Shown: piece by piece, positions 15,994 to 24,111 of the stretch
How positions within the stretch are numbered: position 1 is the first letter of the stretch
How the letters are laid out: the number at the start of each line of letters is the position of its first letter
Assembly: GCA_050013835.1 (NCBI GenBank)
Contig: JBEKEM010000009.1
Coordinates: forward strand, 76,497 to 140,496
DNA: 64,000 bases
Direction of reading: 5' to 3'
DNA from: Bog-793 sp050013835
GTDB taxonomy: Bacteria > Actinomycetota > Acidimicrobiia > Acidimicrobiales > Bog-793
The notes under the pieces: model-generated
What the model was told of the DNA's origin: nothing
Database searches by the model: none
Seen by the model: the letters and a program-made list of their open reading frames with translations, nothing else
Program-made: the position numbers and the translations under genes

Positions 15994-17157
15994 TCAGGAC
16001 CTACCGGAGCCGGCCGGTTGCTGTTGGGTGATGCAGTGCACATTGCCACCGCCGAGCGCGATCTCGCGTCCCGGCACGGCCACGACCCTCCGGTCCGGGA
16101 ACACGGCGGCCAGCTTCGCCACCGCTGGCGCGTCATTCGGATCACCAAACGTCGGCACGACGACGCCGCCGTTGACGATCAGGAAGTTGAGATAGGACGC
16201 GGCCAGCTGGTCTCCGGCACGGCGCGGGGCCGAACCTTCCGCCTGATCGACGCCCGAGGCATCCCTCTCGGGGAACGCTGTGACCGCCGGCATCGGCAGC
16301 GTCTCCACGCGCAGCCGCCGTCCTCGTGCGTCGGTTGCCGCCCGCAACACCCGCAGGTTGTCCTCCAACAACTCGTGTCGCCAGTCGTTCCTGTCGTCGG
16401 TGACGCTGGCGAGCACGACTCCCGGGGCCACGAAGCAGGCGACGTTATCGACGTGCCCGTTGGTCTCGTCGGGATCGATGCCGCGCGGTAGCCAGATGAC
16501 CTCGTCGACATTCAGGTAGTCGCGGAGGTACGCCTCGATCTCCTCACGCGAGAGCTGGGGGTTGCGTCCCGGCGACAGCAGACACTCCTCGGTCGTGATG
16601 ACCGTGCCCTCACCGTCGACATGGAAGGAACCACCTTCCATGACCAGCGGTGCCCGGTACCGCCCGATGCGCTCGAGCTCGGCGATCTTGCGTGGCACCA
16701 TCTGATCCTTGTCCCAGGGGAAGTACAAACCGTCGTGGAGGCCACCCCAGGCGTTGAACTCCCAATCGACAAGGCGAACATCGCTCTTATCATTGACGAC
16801 GAAGGTCGGTCCGGAGTCCCTCACCCAGGCGTCGTTGCTGGGAAGCTCGACGACGCGGACGCCCTCGGGGAGCATGCTGCGGCAGCTCGCCCACTGGTCC
16901 TGGTTGACCCCCACCGTCACAGGTTCGAACTCCGCGATGGCACTCGCGACCTGTACCCAGGCTTTTTGCGCAGGTTTCGCGCCCAAGCGCCAGTTGTCTC
17001 GGCGTTCGGGCCAGAGCATCCAGGTCTTGGCATGCGGCTCGAACTCGCCCGGCATGCGGAAGCCGTCGGCACGCGGCGTGCCCGTATGCAACGGGGCATC
17101 CGCCACGACCGGTATCTCTGCGGAATCCGACCGGTCGTTCTCAGGCGAGGAGGGCAT
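15994..17157 (-). CDS. aguA: Agmatine deiminase
   Basis: Hydrolyses agmatine to N-carbamoylputrescine and ammonia. The 387-residue guanidino-modifying enzyme has FRMPGEFEPHAKTWMLWPERRDNWR, SNDAWVRDSGPTFVV, VMEGGSFHVDGEGT, GHVDNVACFV and the catalytic cysteine in LGGGNVHCITQQ near the C-terminus. A loop of about 20 residues (around ERDASGVDQAEGSA) is lower in similarity. Its start overlaps the end of the carbamoyltransferase gene by 17 nt, so the two enzymes are made together. Confidence 0.95.
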   Translation of the reverse strand: MPSSPENDRSDSAEIPVVADAPLHTGTPRADGFRMPGEFEPHAKTWMLWPERRDNWRLGAKPAQKAWVQVASAIAEFEPVTVGVNQDQWASCRSMLPEGVRVVELPSNDAWVRDSGPTFVVNDKSDVRLVDWEFNAWGGLHDGLYFPWDKDQMVPRKIAELERIGRYRAPLVMEGGSFHVDGEGTVITTEECLLSPGRNPQLSREEIEAYLRDYLNVDEVIWLPRGIDPDETNGHVDNVACFVAPGVVLASVTDDRNDWRHELLEDNLRVLRAATDARGRRLRVETLPMPAVTAFPERDASGVDQAEGSAPRRAGDQLAASYLNFLIVNGGVVVPTFGDPNDAPAVAKLAAVFPDRRVVAVPGREIALGGGNVHCITQQQPAGSGRS

Positions 17158-18160
17158 GGGCGATCTCGTGCAACTCGGGGTCGGCTGGAAGTTCGTCCAA
17201 GCCGACGAGGGCGAGCAGCAAGGCTTTCTGGAAGTGCAGGCGGTTCTGCGCCTGGGGGAAGATGATCGACGCCGGGGAGTCGGCGACCTCGTCCGTCACC
17301 TCCTCGCCGCGCATCGCGGGGAGGCAGTGCATGAACCTCGCCCCGGGCTTGGTGTGACTCCAGAGCTCGCTGTTCACCTGGAACGGGTGGAGAGCCGCCA
17401 CACGGTCGGCGTACTCGGCCTCCTGCCCGGTCCACCACCAGCAGTCCGTGTAGATGAAGTCGGCGCCGTCGATCGCCTCCAGGGGATCGTTCGTCAGCAG
17501 GAATGACCCCCCGCTCTCGGCGGCGAGCCGTTCGGCGTCCTGTCGCACCACGGGACTGATCTCGTAACCCGGCGCGTTTCCGATGCGCACGTGTAACCCG
17601 AGCTTGGCCAGCGTCGTCGACAACGAATTGCACGGGTGCGCCGCGTCACCCAAATAGGCGAAGGTCACGCCGTCGAGGCCATCCGAGTACTCCAGGATGG
17701 TGAGCGCGTCACTCATCGCCTGGCAGGGGTGACGGTCGTGGTCCATGGCGTTGATGACCGGCACACTGGACCAGGCGGCGAGCTCGTCGACCGTCTCGTT
17801 CGCCTTGGCGCGGATCACGATCGCGGAGTTGTACTGGGACAGCGTCCGGGCCGTGTCGGCGACGCTCTCACGCCCCGGCAGGTGGATCTCGCCCGGACGC
17901 AGGTAGAGCGCGTTCCCTCCCAGTTCGGAGATACCGTTCTCGAAGCTCACCCGGGTGCGGGTCGACGCGGCCTCGAAAACCATCGCCAGATGCCGGCCGG
18001 GCAGGAACGACGTCAGTGGGCGCCGGCGCCACAACGCCTTGAGGGCGACGGCCAAGCTGAGCAGACCCTCGAGGTCCCGCCGTTCGTAGTCCAGGTCGGT
18101 CAGGAAGTGACGGCCCCGGAGCCTCCACAAGCCTGAGCGCCTCCCGTCCATCGTCTGCAC
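17141..18160 (-). CDS. ptcA: Putrescine carbamoyltransferase (ornithine carbamoyltransferase family)
   Basis: A 339-residue aspartate/ornithine carbamoyltransferase family enzyme with the carbamoyl-phosphate loop STRTR at 66-70, the DHDRHPCQAMSDALTI signature and the HCLPAMRGEEV motif near the C-terminus. The family alone could mean ornithine carbamoyltransferase, but direct overlap with agmatine deiminase makes phosphorolysis of N-carbamoylputrescine to putrescine and carbamoyl phosphate the better call. Usual pathway partners carbamate kinase and an agmatine/putrescine antiporter are not here. Start GTG 18160; ATG 18151 is an alternative. Confidence 0.85.
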   Translation of the reverse strand: MQTMDGRRSGLWRLRGRHFLTDLDYERRDLEGLLSLAVALKALWRRRPLTSFLPGRHLAMVFEAASTRTRVSFENGISELGGNALYLRPGEIHLPGRESVADTARTLSQYNSAIVIRAKANETVDELAAWSSVPVINAMDHDRHPCQAMSDALTILEYSDGLDGVTFAYLGDAAHPCNSLSTTLAKLGLHVRIGNAPGYEISPVVRQDAERLAAESGGSFLLTNDPLEAIDGADFIYTDCWWWTGQEAEYADRVAALHPFQVNSELWSHTKPGARFMHCLPAMRGEEVTDEVADSPASIIFPQAQNRLHFQKALLLALVGLDELPADPELHEIAHALLA

Positions 18161-18438
18161 GTGCTCCCTGTCCGCCGCCCGCTCGGGGGTCCTGATCGAA
18201 GTAACTCGAGGCTGGTCGCGACGAGCGGCTCACAAACATTCCCTCGAGCGGTCTACACCTCTCGGGTGCGTGCCGAACCTGATCTTCGCGCCCCGGTCGC
18301 GCGTGCGGGTGAGCGGGTCGCAATCGCGAGGCGAACACGCCGGTAGGGGGCACACCGAGAGCCGGCGGGGAACGCCGGACGCGGGCAACACCGCCATGGC
18401 CGGAGATTCCCGCCGCGCGACACCCAGCAACACCAAGA
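18161..18438. other. Non-coding stretch before ptcA and the hicAB remnant
   Basis: It should contain the promoter of the ptcA-aguA operon (minus strand) and that of the toxin-antitoxin genes (plus strand). I see no recognisable riboswitch, RNA gene or protein homology; open frames here have no plausible product. Confidence 0.4.
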
Positions 18439-18746
18439 GTGGCGCCGTCACATGGGCCGCCCGGCATCTCACCCGATGCCGCCACCTCCCGGGTCGCTGG
18501 TAGAGAGGTCCTCGGCGTCTTCCTTCGTATCGGCTGGGTCGTCGTTGCTCAGACGGGAACCCACGCCCAGCTGGCACATCCAAATCGCAGCGGCCGCACC
18601 ACGATTCCCCCGCACCCGGATGAGACGATCGACCGTCTCTGGACCAAGCAACTCTCAATCAGGCGGGGGTACGTGACGACGAGTTCCAAGCTGCACTCCG
18701 AGAAGATGATTGCGAGGAGGACGTTCACGATCGTCGTCGAGCTTGA
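18439..18746 (+). pseudogene. hicA: hicA-type mRNA interferase toxin broken by a 1-nt deletion
   Basis: Two frames together spell one HicA. The first runs from about 18490 (GREVLGVFLRIGWVVVAQTG, then the catalytic-His segment THAQLAHPNRSGRTTIPPHPDETIDR) to 18636. The expected C-terminus, normally TLRSILRQAGLTxDEF, continues in another frame from about 18651 as TLNQAGVRDDEFQAAL and stops at 18744-18746, overlapping hicB as intact hicAB pairs do. Between the DR codons and the QAG codons there are 23 nt where eight codons (24 nt) are normal, so one base is missing. Because of the shift, the first frame runs on in phase into hicB, giving a single 166-codon frame from GTG 18439. Real inactivation, a sequencing error or a genuine fusion are all possible. 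Confidence 0.7.
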
Positions 18747-18939
18747 AGAGACGGGAGGATGCCTAGTCATCGTGTCGGCTCTCCCAGGTTGCTTCACAAA
18801 CGCGCCGACCGTCGAGTACTGCGAGGTCCGCGCGATGGAAGCAATCAAGGTTCACCTCGCGGGACTCCGTGCCGACGGTGAGCCAATCCCGGAGGAAGTG
18901 GGCGAACCGCAGCTGCTGGCGGTGACCGTCGCCGCGTGA
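18706..18939 (+). CDS. hicB: HicB-type antitoxin
   Basis: The 77-residue product has the partial RNase-H-like HicB fold: FTIVVELEETGGCLVIVSALPGCFT, then a helix EVRAMEAIKVHLAGLRADGEPIPEE, matching the LPGCxTxGxTxxEAxxNAxEAI pattern and the typical GEPIPEP end. No DNA-binding domain follows. In an intact system it would block the HicA RNase; here the upstream hicA is frameshifted, so it is either an orphan antitoxin or the C-terminal half of a fusion. ATG 18706 gives a normal length; GTG 18673 is also in frame. It lies 88 nt from tRNA-Thr, a common landing zone for mobile cargo. Confidence 0.75.
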   Translation: MIARRTFTIVVELEETGGCLVIVSALPGCFTNAPTVEYCEVRAMEAIKVHLAGLRADGEPIPEEVGEPQLLAVTVAA

Positions 18940-19027
18940 CGCTCGACAACACGGCGGGATCCTTCGGCCTGGAGCTGCGGGCACTGAGCGTCCCGTGACG
19001 AACAGGGACTCTTGGCTGGCCCTCTCG

Positions 19028-19099
19028 AGCCCGAGGTGGGATTCGAACCCACGACCTGCGCATTACGAGTGCGCTGCTCTGCCACTGAGCTACCCGGGC
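19028..19099 (-). tRNA. tRNA-Thr(CGT)
   Basis: A complete cloverleaf on the minus strand: 7-bp acceptor stem GCCCGGG with CTCGGGC (one G-U pair), anticodon loop CTCGTAA, T-loop TTCGAAT and discriminator U. The 3' CCA is not encoded. Confidence 0.95.
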
Positions 19100-19311
19100 A
19101 ACGCCGCAACCGTGGACGCTCGTGCCTCGAGGCGCGGCGACGTCATCGTACGCGCTCGATGCGGGACGTGGGTTCGGGTCTCACGACGTGACGGCGAAAC
19201 GCCGTCTCTTGGCACCGCGTTTGCCCGGACGCGCCGTAGCCTGTCGCGAATGCCGCGAACCAACCTCGAAGTTTCGCCACGACGCCGGGCGGCGCGCTCG
19301 CCCGGTCGCCC

Positions 19312-20037
19312 GTGAACGACCCCGAATCCGCGTCGGGGGTCGATCCCGAAACCGACACGGGCACACTCGCGGACGACCAGCCTCTGGACGTCGAGGAGGG
19401 CTGGATCCTCGAGAGCGAGGATTCGATCCGGGCCGAGGCGAAGGCCTTCGGGGAGGAGCGCCGCGGACGGCGGAAGGTTCTCCGCCTGCACGTCCTCAGC
19501 TGGATCGCCATCGCCGCCGGCGCGATCGGTCTGGGTCTTCTCATCAGGACCTTCGTCGTCCAGACCTTCTACGTCCCCTCCGGCTCGATGGAGCCGACGC
19601 TGCTCGTCGGCGACCGAATCCTCGTCGACAAGCTGCCAGTCGTCTCGCACGACATCCAACGCGGCGACATCATCGTCTTCCAGCGCGTCGCGCGGGACAC
19701 TGACCCCACCAAGCCCGCCGACCTCGTGAAACGAGTGATCGGCATGCCGGGCGAGACGATCTCATCGAGGGGCGACACGGTGCTGATCAACGGCAAGCCG
19801 CTCGCCGAACCGTGGCTGCCCGATCTCAGGAAGGTGCCGAGAATCCTTGGGTGCTACGCGGCAAACCTGGACATCCCGAGGACGCTGATACCGCAGGGGC
19901 AGTACTACGTCCTCGGCGACTGCCGGGGGAACTCCTCGGACAGCCGGGTCTGGGGTCCGGTGCCGTCGTCCCACATTGTCGGCAAGGTCTTCCTTGTCGT
20001 GTGGCGCAACGGCCACCCATGGTTCCACTGGTTCTGA
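19312..20037 (+). CDS. lepB: Signal peptidase I
   Basis: Cleaves Sec and Tat signal peptides at the outer face of the membrane. The 241-residue protein has an acidic cytosolic N-terminus, one membrane helix at about 60-80, then box B with the catalytic Ser92 in PSGSMEPTL and the general base Lys140 in VKRVIGMPGE, followed by the late motif VLGDCRGNSSDSR. Cytosolic tail of about 58 residues is longer than in many homologues. GTG start at 19312. Confidence 0.95.
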   Translation: MNDPESASGVDPETDTGTLADDQPLDVEEGWILESEDSIRAEAKAFGEERRGRRKVLRLHVLSWIAIAAGAIGLGLLIRTFVVQTFYVPSGSMEPTLLVGDRILVDKLPVVSHDIQRGDIIVFQRVARDTDPTKPADLVKRVIGMPGETISSRGDTVLINGKPLAEPWLPDLRKVPRILGCYAANLDIPRTLIPQGQYYVLGDCRGNSSDSRVWGPVPSSHIVGKVFLVVWRNGHPWFHWF

Positions 20038-20481
20038 CCGCCCCGCCCGCTACGGAATGACACGAGCGTCTCCGCACGGCTGCGCACGCAGGATGCTCGC
20101 AAGCTCACTGAGAGCCCCGGTGACCTCGCTACCCGCGGTCGTTGAAGGCGATCATCCTCCTTTGCCGCGAGAAAGCCCGGCCCCGCTTGAGCTGCAACGC
20201 ACTTTCCGAAACGGTTAGCTCAACGGAACTGCTCAGGCTGTTCGCCACAGCGTCGGTGAACGGCGGTGTGTTGTCGGCCCCGTTCCACACCACCGAACTC
20301 GGCCCGGGGCCCACAAGATCACGATCTCGTGCGACGGCAGCTCGACATTCAATCCGCGTCGAAAGTCGTGCGCCTCACCGTGACCGAGAGATAACCGGAG
20401 TACCCGGCGTGTTAGCACCGAAGGGGTTGCACCGATGGCGGCTGACTGGTCCGAGCGCGGTGCATCGACAAACCGTCGTTG
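20038..20481. other. 444-bp stretch between lepB and tRNA-Ser without a recognisable gene
   Basis: Open frames here run into the tRNA-Ser and show its translated artefact (GFEPT or WVRIPLPP), so I reject them as proteins. I looked for an SRP RNA core motif, since that RNA can lie near tRNA-Ser, and did not find it. The content remains unexplained. Confidence 0.4.
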
Positions 20482-20565
20482 CGGAGGGAGTGGGATTCGA
20501 ACCCACGGGGCTTGTGGCCCAACGGTTTTCAAGACCGTCACAATCGTCCGCTCTGCCATCCCTCC
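20482..20565 (-). tRNA. tRNA-Ser(TGA)
   Basis: A class II tRNA on the minus strand. Acceptor stem GGAGGGA pairs with TCCCTCC, the anticodon loop is CTTGAAA (UGA), the variable arm is long with a GGGC/GCCC stem, the T-loop is TTCGAAT and the discriminator is G. CCA is not encoded. Confidence 0.94.
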
Positions 20566-20779
20566 CCCGACAATCAGGCGACGCTAGCCGGGGGATGGTC
20601 GAGGTTCGAAGCGCAAGCGGACCTCGGGCGACTGGCGCGCTGGGAACCGTGACGCCGATCCGGGTCGCGTTCGCCGAGGTCGCCCGTCTGGGCTCTCGCG
20701 TACGTCCCGACCGAGGAATCGCGGAGCACCCTTACCCTTCCCGCTCGACAAGCGGGGCAGTGCTGGCAGGATAGACAGC

Positions 20780-21541
20780 GTGATGGACAGCACCGAGCTC
20801 TCCGAGCTCCTCGAGCGGGTCCGGGACGGGAGCGTGAAACCCGACGCGGCCGCCGAGCGCCTGCGCCGGCTGCCGTTCGCGGATCTTGGGTTCGCCCGTG
20901 TCGACCACCACCGGCTCTTACGCCAGGGACTGCCTGAGGCGGTGCTCGGCCAGGGCAAGACCGCCGGGCAGTGCGTCGCGATCGTCGCCGAGATGCTCGA
21001 GGACGGTTCCGGCCCGGTCCTTCTCACCCGCGCCGACCGCGACCAGGTTGTCGCCGTGCTCGACCGCTGCCCCGGCGGCACGGTGACACCCAGTCTCGAC
21101 GATCCGGCGACGATGTTCGTCGTCGGTTGGCGACCCGCCCCTCCGCGAACCGAGAAGGTTGTGGTCGTCACAGCCGGGACGGCCGACCTCCCGGTCGCCA
21201 ACGAGTGTGTCGCCACGCTCTCGGCCTTCGGCTTCTCCCCGACGCTCATCGCCGACAGCGGCGTCGCTGGAATCCACCGCCTGCTCGCCAACGAGGCCGA
21301 GATCGCCGGGTGCGACGTGGCCGTGGTCGTCGCCGGCATGGAGGGCGCACTCGCCAGCGTCATCGGGGGGATCTCGCCGTCACCGGTCATCGCCGTCCCA
21401 ACGAGCGTCGGCTACGGCGCCTCACTCGAAGGGGTGACTGCGCTCCTCGCGATGCTTGCGTCCTGCGCCCCAGGTGTCACAGTGGTGGGTATCGACAACG
21501 GCTTCGGCGCGGCGTGCGCCGTCACAAGGGCACTCCGGTGA
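20780..21541 (+). CDS. larB: Pyridinium-3,5-biscarboxylate mononucleotide synthase
   Basis: Carboxylates and hydrolyses nicotinate adenine dinucleotide to the P2CMN precursor of the nickel-pincer nucleotide cofactor. The 253-residue protein has an AIR-carboxylase-like C-terminal half: TAGTADLPVANECVATLSAFG, DSGVAGIHRLLA, GMEGALASVIGGISPSPVIAVPTSVGYG, and VTVVGIDNGFGAACAVT, the signature end of LarB. The N-terminal FADLGFARVDHHRLLRQGLPEAV is also family-typical. GTG 20780 (AGGA eight nt upstream) or ATG 20783. Its last bases overlap larC (GTGA). Confidence 0.94.
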   Translation: MMDSTELSELLERVRDGSVKPDAAAERLRRLPFADLGFARVDHHRLLRQGLPEAVLGQGKTAGQCVAIVAEMLEDGSGPVLLTRADRDQVVAVLDRCPGGTVTPSLDDPATMFVVGWRPAPPRTEKVVVVTAGTADLPVANECVATLSAFGFSPTLIADSGVAGIHRLLANEAEIAGCDVAVVVAGMEGALASVIGGISPSPVIAVPTSVGYGASLEGVTALLAMLASCAPGVTVVGIDNGFGAACAVTRALR

Positions 21542-22803
21542 GCGAGAGCGCCCCCCTCCACCGGCACTCTCCCGGTGCGGTTGCGGGCACGAGGCTCGGG
21601 CCCCGCATCGCCTGGTTCCACTGCTTCGCCGGCATCGCCGGCGACATGGCCCTCGGCAGCCTGATCGACGCCGGGGCTGACCTCGACGAGGTTCGCGGCC
21701 TGCTCACACGGCTCGCCATCGACGGGTGGTCCCTCGAGGCGGAACCCGTCCTGCGGGGGGGTGTCGCCGCGACGCAGGTCCATGTCACCGTGAACGAGAC
21801 GAGCGTCGTGCGGACGTTCCCCCACATCCTCGGCATCCTCGACGACGCCAAGCTGCCGACACGGGTGCATGACCGTGCCGTGGCGACGTTCTCGGCACTG
21901 GCCAAGGTGGAGGGCAGGCTCCACCGCCGCCCGACGAGCCAGGTCCACTTCCACGAGGTCGGCGGGCACGACACGATCGTCGACGTTGTCGGCACTGCCG
22001 CGGCCCTCGAGCTGCTCGGCGTCGACGAGGTCTCTTCGAGCCCGGTCGCCACGGGGAACGGCGTCGTGCGGACGAGTCACGGGCTGCTGCCCAACCCGTC
22101 GCCCGCCGTCCTCGGGCTCCTCGAGGATGCACCCGTGTGGGGACGCGACATCAACGTCGAGCTGACGACCCCGACCGGGGCAGCAATCCTCGCCGCCATG
22201 GCTACCGGATTCGGTCCAATGCCGCCGATGGTCGTTGACTCGACCGGCTACGGGGCCGGGTCCCGCGAGATCGACGGGCTGCCGAACTGCACCCAGGTCG
22301 TCGTGGGCTGGCGGACGGCGACCGAGACGCCGGAGGGCACCCCGTACGGACAGCCGCTCGTCCTTCTCGAGGCGAACCTCGACGACGCGACGGGTGAGCA
22401 GCTCGCCGACGCCCTGCGAGCACTGCTCGAAGCGGGGGCGAACGACGCCTGGGTGACGCCGGTCGTGATGAAGAAGGGCCGCCCCGGTCACGTGCTCAGC
22501 GTGCTTGCCGACCGCGCCCTCGTCGAGCAGCTCTGCGCGGTCCTCACGGCCGAGACGGGCTCGCTGGGCGTTCGAGCCACCGCCGTCGGCCGGATGGCGG
22601 CGGCGCGACATCTCGAGCACGTCGAGGTCGATGGGAGGCCCATCCGCGTGAAGGTGAGCGCCGGTCGCGTCAAGGTCGAGCACGACGACGCCGCCGAGGT
22701 CGCCCGCCTGTCCGGGCGCCCGGTCCGCGAGGTCATCGAACGCGCCGAGCGGACCTGGTGGGAGCAGTCCGACCGCGAGCCCGAACCGCCGGAGAACGCC
22801 TGA
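21538..22803 (+). CDS. larC: Pyridinium-3,5-bisthiocarboxylate mononucleotide nickel insertase
   Basis: Inserts nickel into the pincer nucleotide (P2TMN) using CTP. The 421-residue product reads IAWFHCFAGIAGDMALGSLIDAG at the start, then QVHFHEVGGHDTIVDVVGTAAALE, ELTTPTGAAILAA, LLEANLDDATGEQLADAL and MKKGRPGHVLSVLAD. In Lactiplantibacillus larC is split and joined by a programmed frameshift; here it is one continuous frame. GTG start overlaps larB. LarE (sulfur insertase) and LarA (lactate racemase) or another pincer-dependent enzyme are not in the window. Confidence 0.94.
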   Translation: MSESAPLHRHSPGAVAGTRLGPRIAWFHCFAGIAGDMALGSLIDAGADLDEVRGLLTRLAIDGWSLEAEPVLRGGVAATQVHVTVNETSVVRTFPHILGILDDAKLPTRVHDRAVATFSALAKVEGRLHRRPTSQVHFHEVGGHDTIVDVVGTAAALELLGVDEVSSSPVATGNGVVRTSHGLLPNPSPAVLGLLEDAPVWGRDINVELTTPTGAAILAAMATGFGPMPPMVVDSTGYGAGSREIDGLPNCTQVVVGWRTATETPEGTPYGQPLVLLEANLDDATGEQLADALRALLEAGANDAWVTPVVMKKGRPGHVLSVLADRALVEQLCAVLTAETGSLGVRATAVGRMAAARHLEHVEVDGRPIRVKVSAGRVKVEHDDAAEVARLSGRPVREVIERAERTWWEQSDREPEPPENA

Positions 22804-22806
22804 AGC

Positions 22807-22827
22807 GCCTGAGCCGCAGGCTCAGGC
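22807..22827. terminator. Bidirectional terminator hairpin between larC and the Thr-rich protein gene
   Basis: A perfect 9-bp stem (GCCTGAGCC at 22807-22815, GGCTCAGGC at 22819-22827) around a 3-nt loop, placed between the stops of two convergent genes and overlapping the stop of the minus-strand one. No long U-tract on either strand. Confidence 0.65.
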
Positions 22828-24042
22828 AGAGACAAAGAGCGCGAACGTCCGCTGCGCCGGCACGCCATCCGGCATCGCGGCTGTGGCGGTCAGCTCGTAG
22901 CGGGTGGCGTGGCTGACGGCGAGCCTCGGCATCACGAGGTATTCCGAGGATCCCGGCGTGAGGGCGATGAGCTGGCGCCGGACGCTCACCCGGACCGCAC
23001 CGGTGTGGGACGCCTTCGATGGTGAGAGCGCGACGGTCACCGAGGCCCCGCGAGCCGTCGTGTTGCCGGTGTTCTTCACGACGACGACGACCTCGAGGCG
23101 CGCCGTCGCCGCGACGACGGAGACCGAACCGGCCGGCGGAACCTGGACGGTCGTCGTCACCCCCGGCAGGGTCGTCGTCGTCGCAGTCGGCTTCGTCGTC
23201 GTCGTGGTCGACGACCCGGCCGAACCGAGGCTCGTGGTCGTGGTCGGCGGCAGTGTCGTGGACGTGGTCGTCGTCGTGGAAGTGGTCGTCGTCGTCGTGG
23301 GAAGCCCGGTGATGTTGAGGGGCGGCGGCTCGAGCGCCACGGCGACAATCGAAAGCGCGGGTGCGAACGCCAGGCTCGTCGCCGAGCGGAGCTCGCTCGC
23401 CCAGGCTCCCGCCGCCGACGCCGACCACAGGCCCGGCGTCAGGACCCAGACCGAGGACGGGAGGTACCGCGCCCCTGCGTCGCCGTGGACCGAGGCGACA
23501 AGCTGGCGGTAGCCCGTGTCGGCGGCGCCGAAACGGGACCCGGCAGTGGAGAGAAACCGGGTCGCCGCCCGGAGCGGCGATCCGCCGGCCCGCGAGGAGA
23601 TCGCGAGTTCGATTCCCCGGGCGAGGTTCTCCGCTCCCTCACGACGCAGCTCGAGGACTCCCGTCGCGAGTGCGTCGGCACGGGGGGACGGGGCGGCCAT
23701 GCCGAGCTGCCGGTAGGTGTCGGCGTCGGCAACGGCGCCCTGCTCGAGCTCGGCGAGCGCGAACTCGAGCGTGACCCGGTCGAAGGAAGCCGGGTCGGTC
23801 GCGTGGGCACGGATCGCGTTCAGCGTCGGGGCGAGCGTGTTCGACTCGTCGACGATCGCAGCCACTGCGGCAACCCACGTCTTGTCGGTCCGCCGGCCGA
23901 CCCCGGAGGACGAATTCACGACCTGATCGACGACTTCGCCGACGACGAGGCAGGCGAGCAGGGCGACCGCGACGCCGATAAGGAAGCGCCGGTGCCCGTG
24001 CGGGGAGGACGGCAGGGCACGACGGCCGCGTCGGTCGGGCAT
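22822..24042 (-). CDS. Membrane-anchored extracytoplasmic protein with Thr-rich linker
   Basis: The 406-residue protein has a basic N-terminus and one hydrophobic helix at about 20-40. An Ala/Leu-rich helical ectodomain of about 190 residues follows, then a nearly pure Thr/Ser/Pro linker around residues 245-295, and a C-terminal beta-rich module (about 300-406) with VVVVVKNTGNTTARGASVTVALSP, the pattern of a CARDB-like or DUF11-like immunoglobulin-type fold. The linker would span the wall and is a candidate for O-glycosylation. I know no function for it. It converges on larC and precedes nothing on its own strand that suggests a pathway; the sulfoquinovose gene lies 69 nt upstream on the same strand. 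Confidence 0.65.
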   Translation of the reverse strand: MPDRRGRRALPSSPHGHRRFLIGVAVALLACLVVGEVVDQVVNSSSGVGRRTDKTWVAAVAAIVDESNTLAPTLNAIRAHATDPASFDRVTLEFALAELEQGAVADADTYRQLGMAAPSPRADALATGVLELRREGAENLARGIELAISSRAGGSPLRAATRFLSTAGSRFGAADTGYRQLVASVHGDAGARYLPSSVWVLTPGLWSASAAGAWASELRSATSLAFAPALSIVAVALEPPPLNITGLPTTTTTTSTTTTTSTTLPPTTTTSLGSAGSSTTTTTKPTATTTTLPGVTTTVQVPPAGSVSVVAATARLEVVVVVKNTGNTTARGASVTVALSPSKASHTGAVRVSVRRQLIALTPGSSEYLVMPRLAVSHATRYELTATAAMPDGVPAQRTFALFVSA

Positions 24043-24111
24043 CAGGCCGACCCTAGCGGTCCAGCGGTGACCGTTCTGGGCGTTATCGCGCCGCGCTGCG
24101 CCTGCCCGGCG

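Noticed and set aside
18161..18438. Possible riboswitch before ptcA-aguA
   Set aside because: Several GC-rich hairpins can be drawn, but none matches a known class that I can recognise.
20142..20774. Open frame between lepB and larB
   Set aside because: Its middle is the translated tRNA-Ser (GVGFEPTGL), and the remainder has no protein-like pattern.
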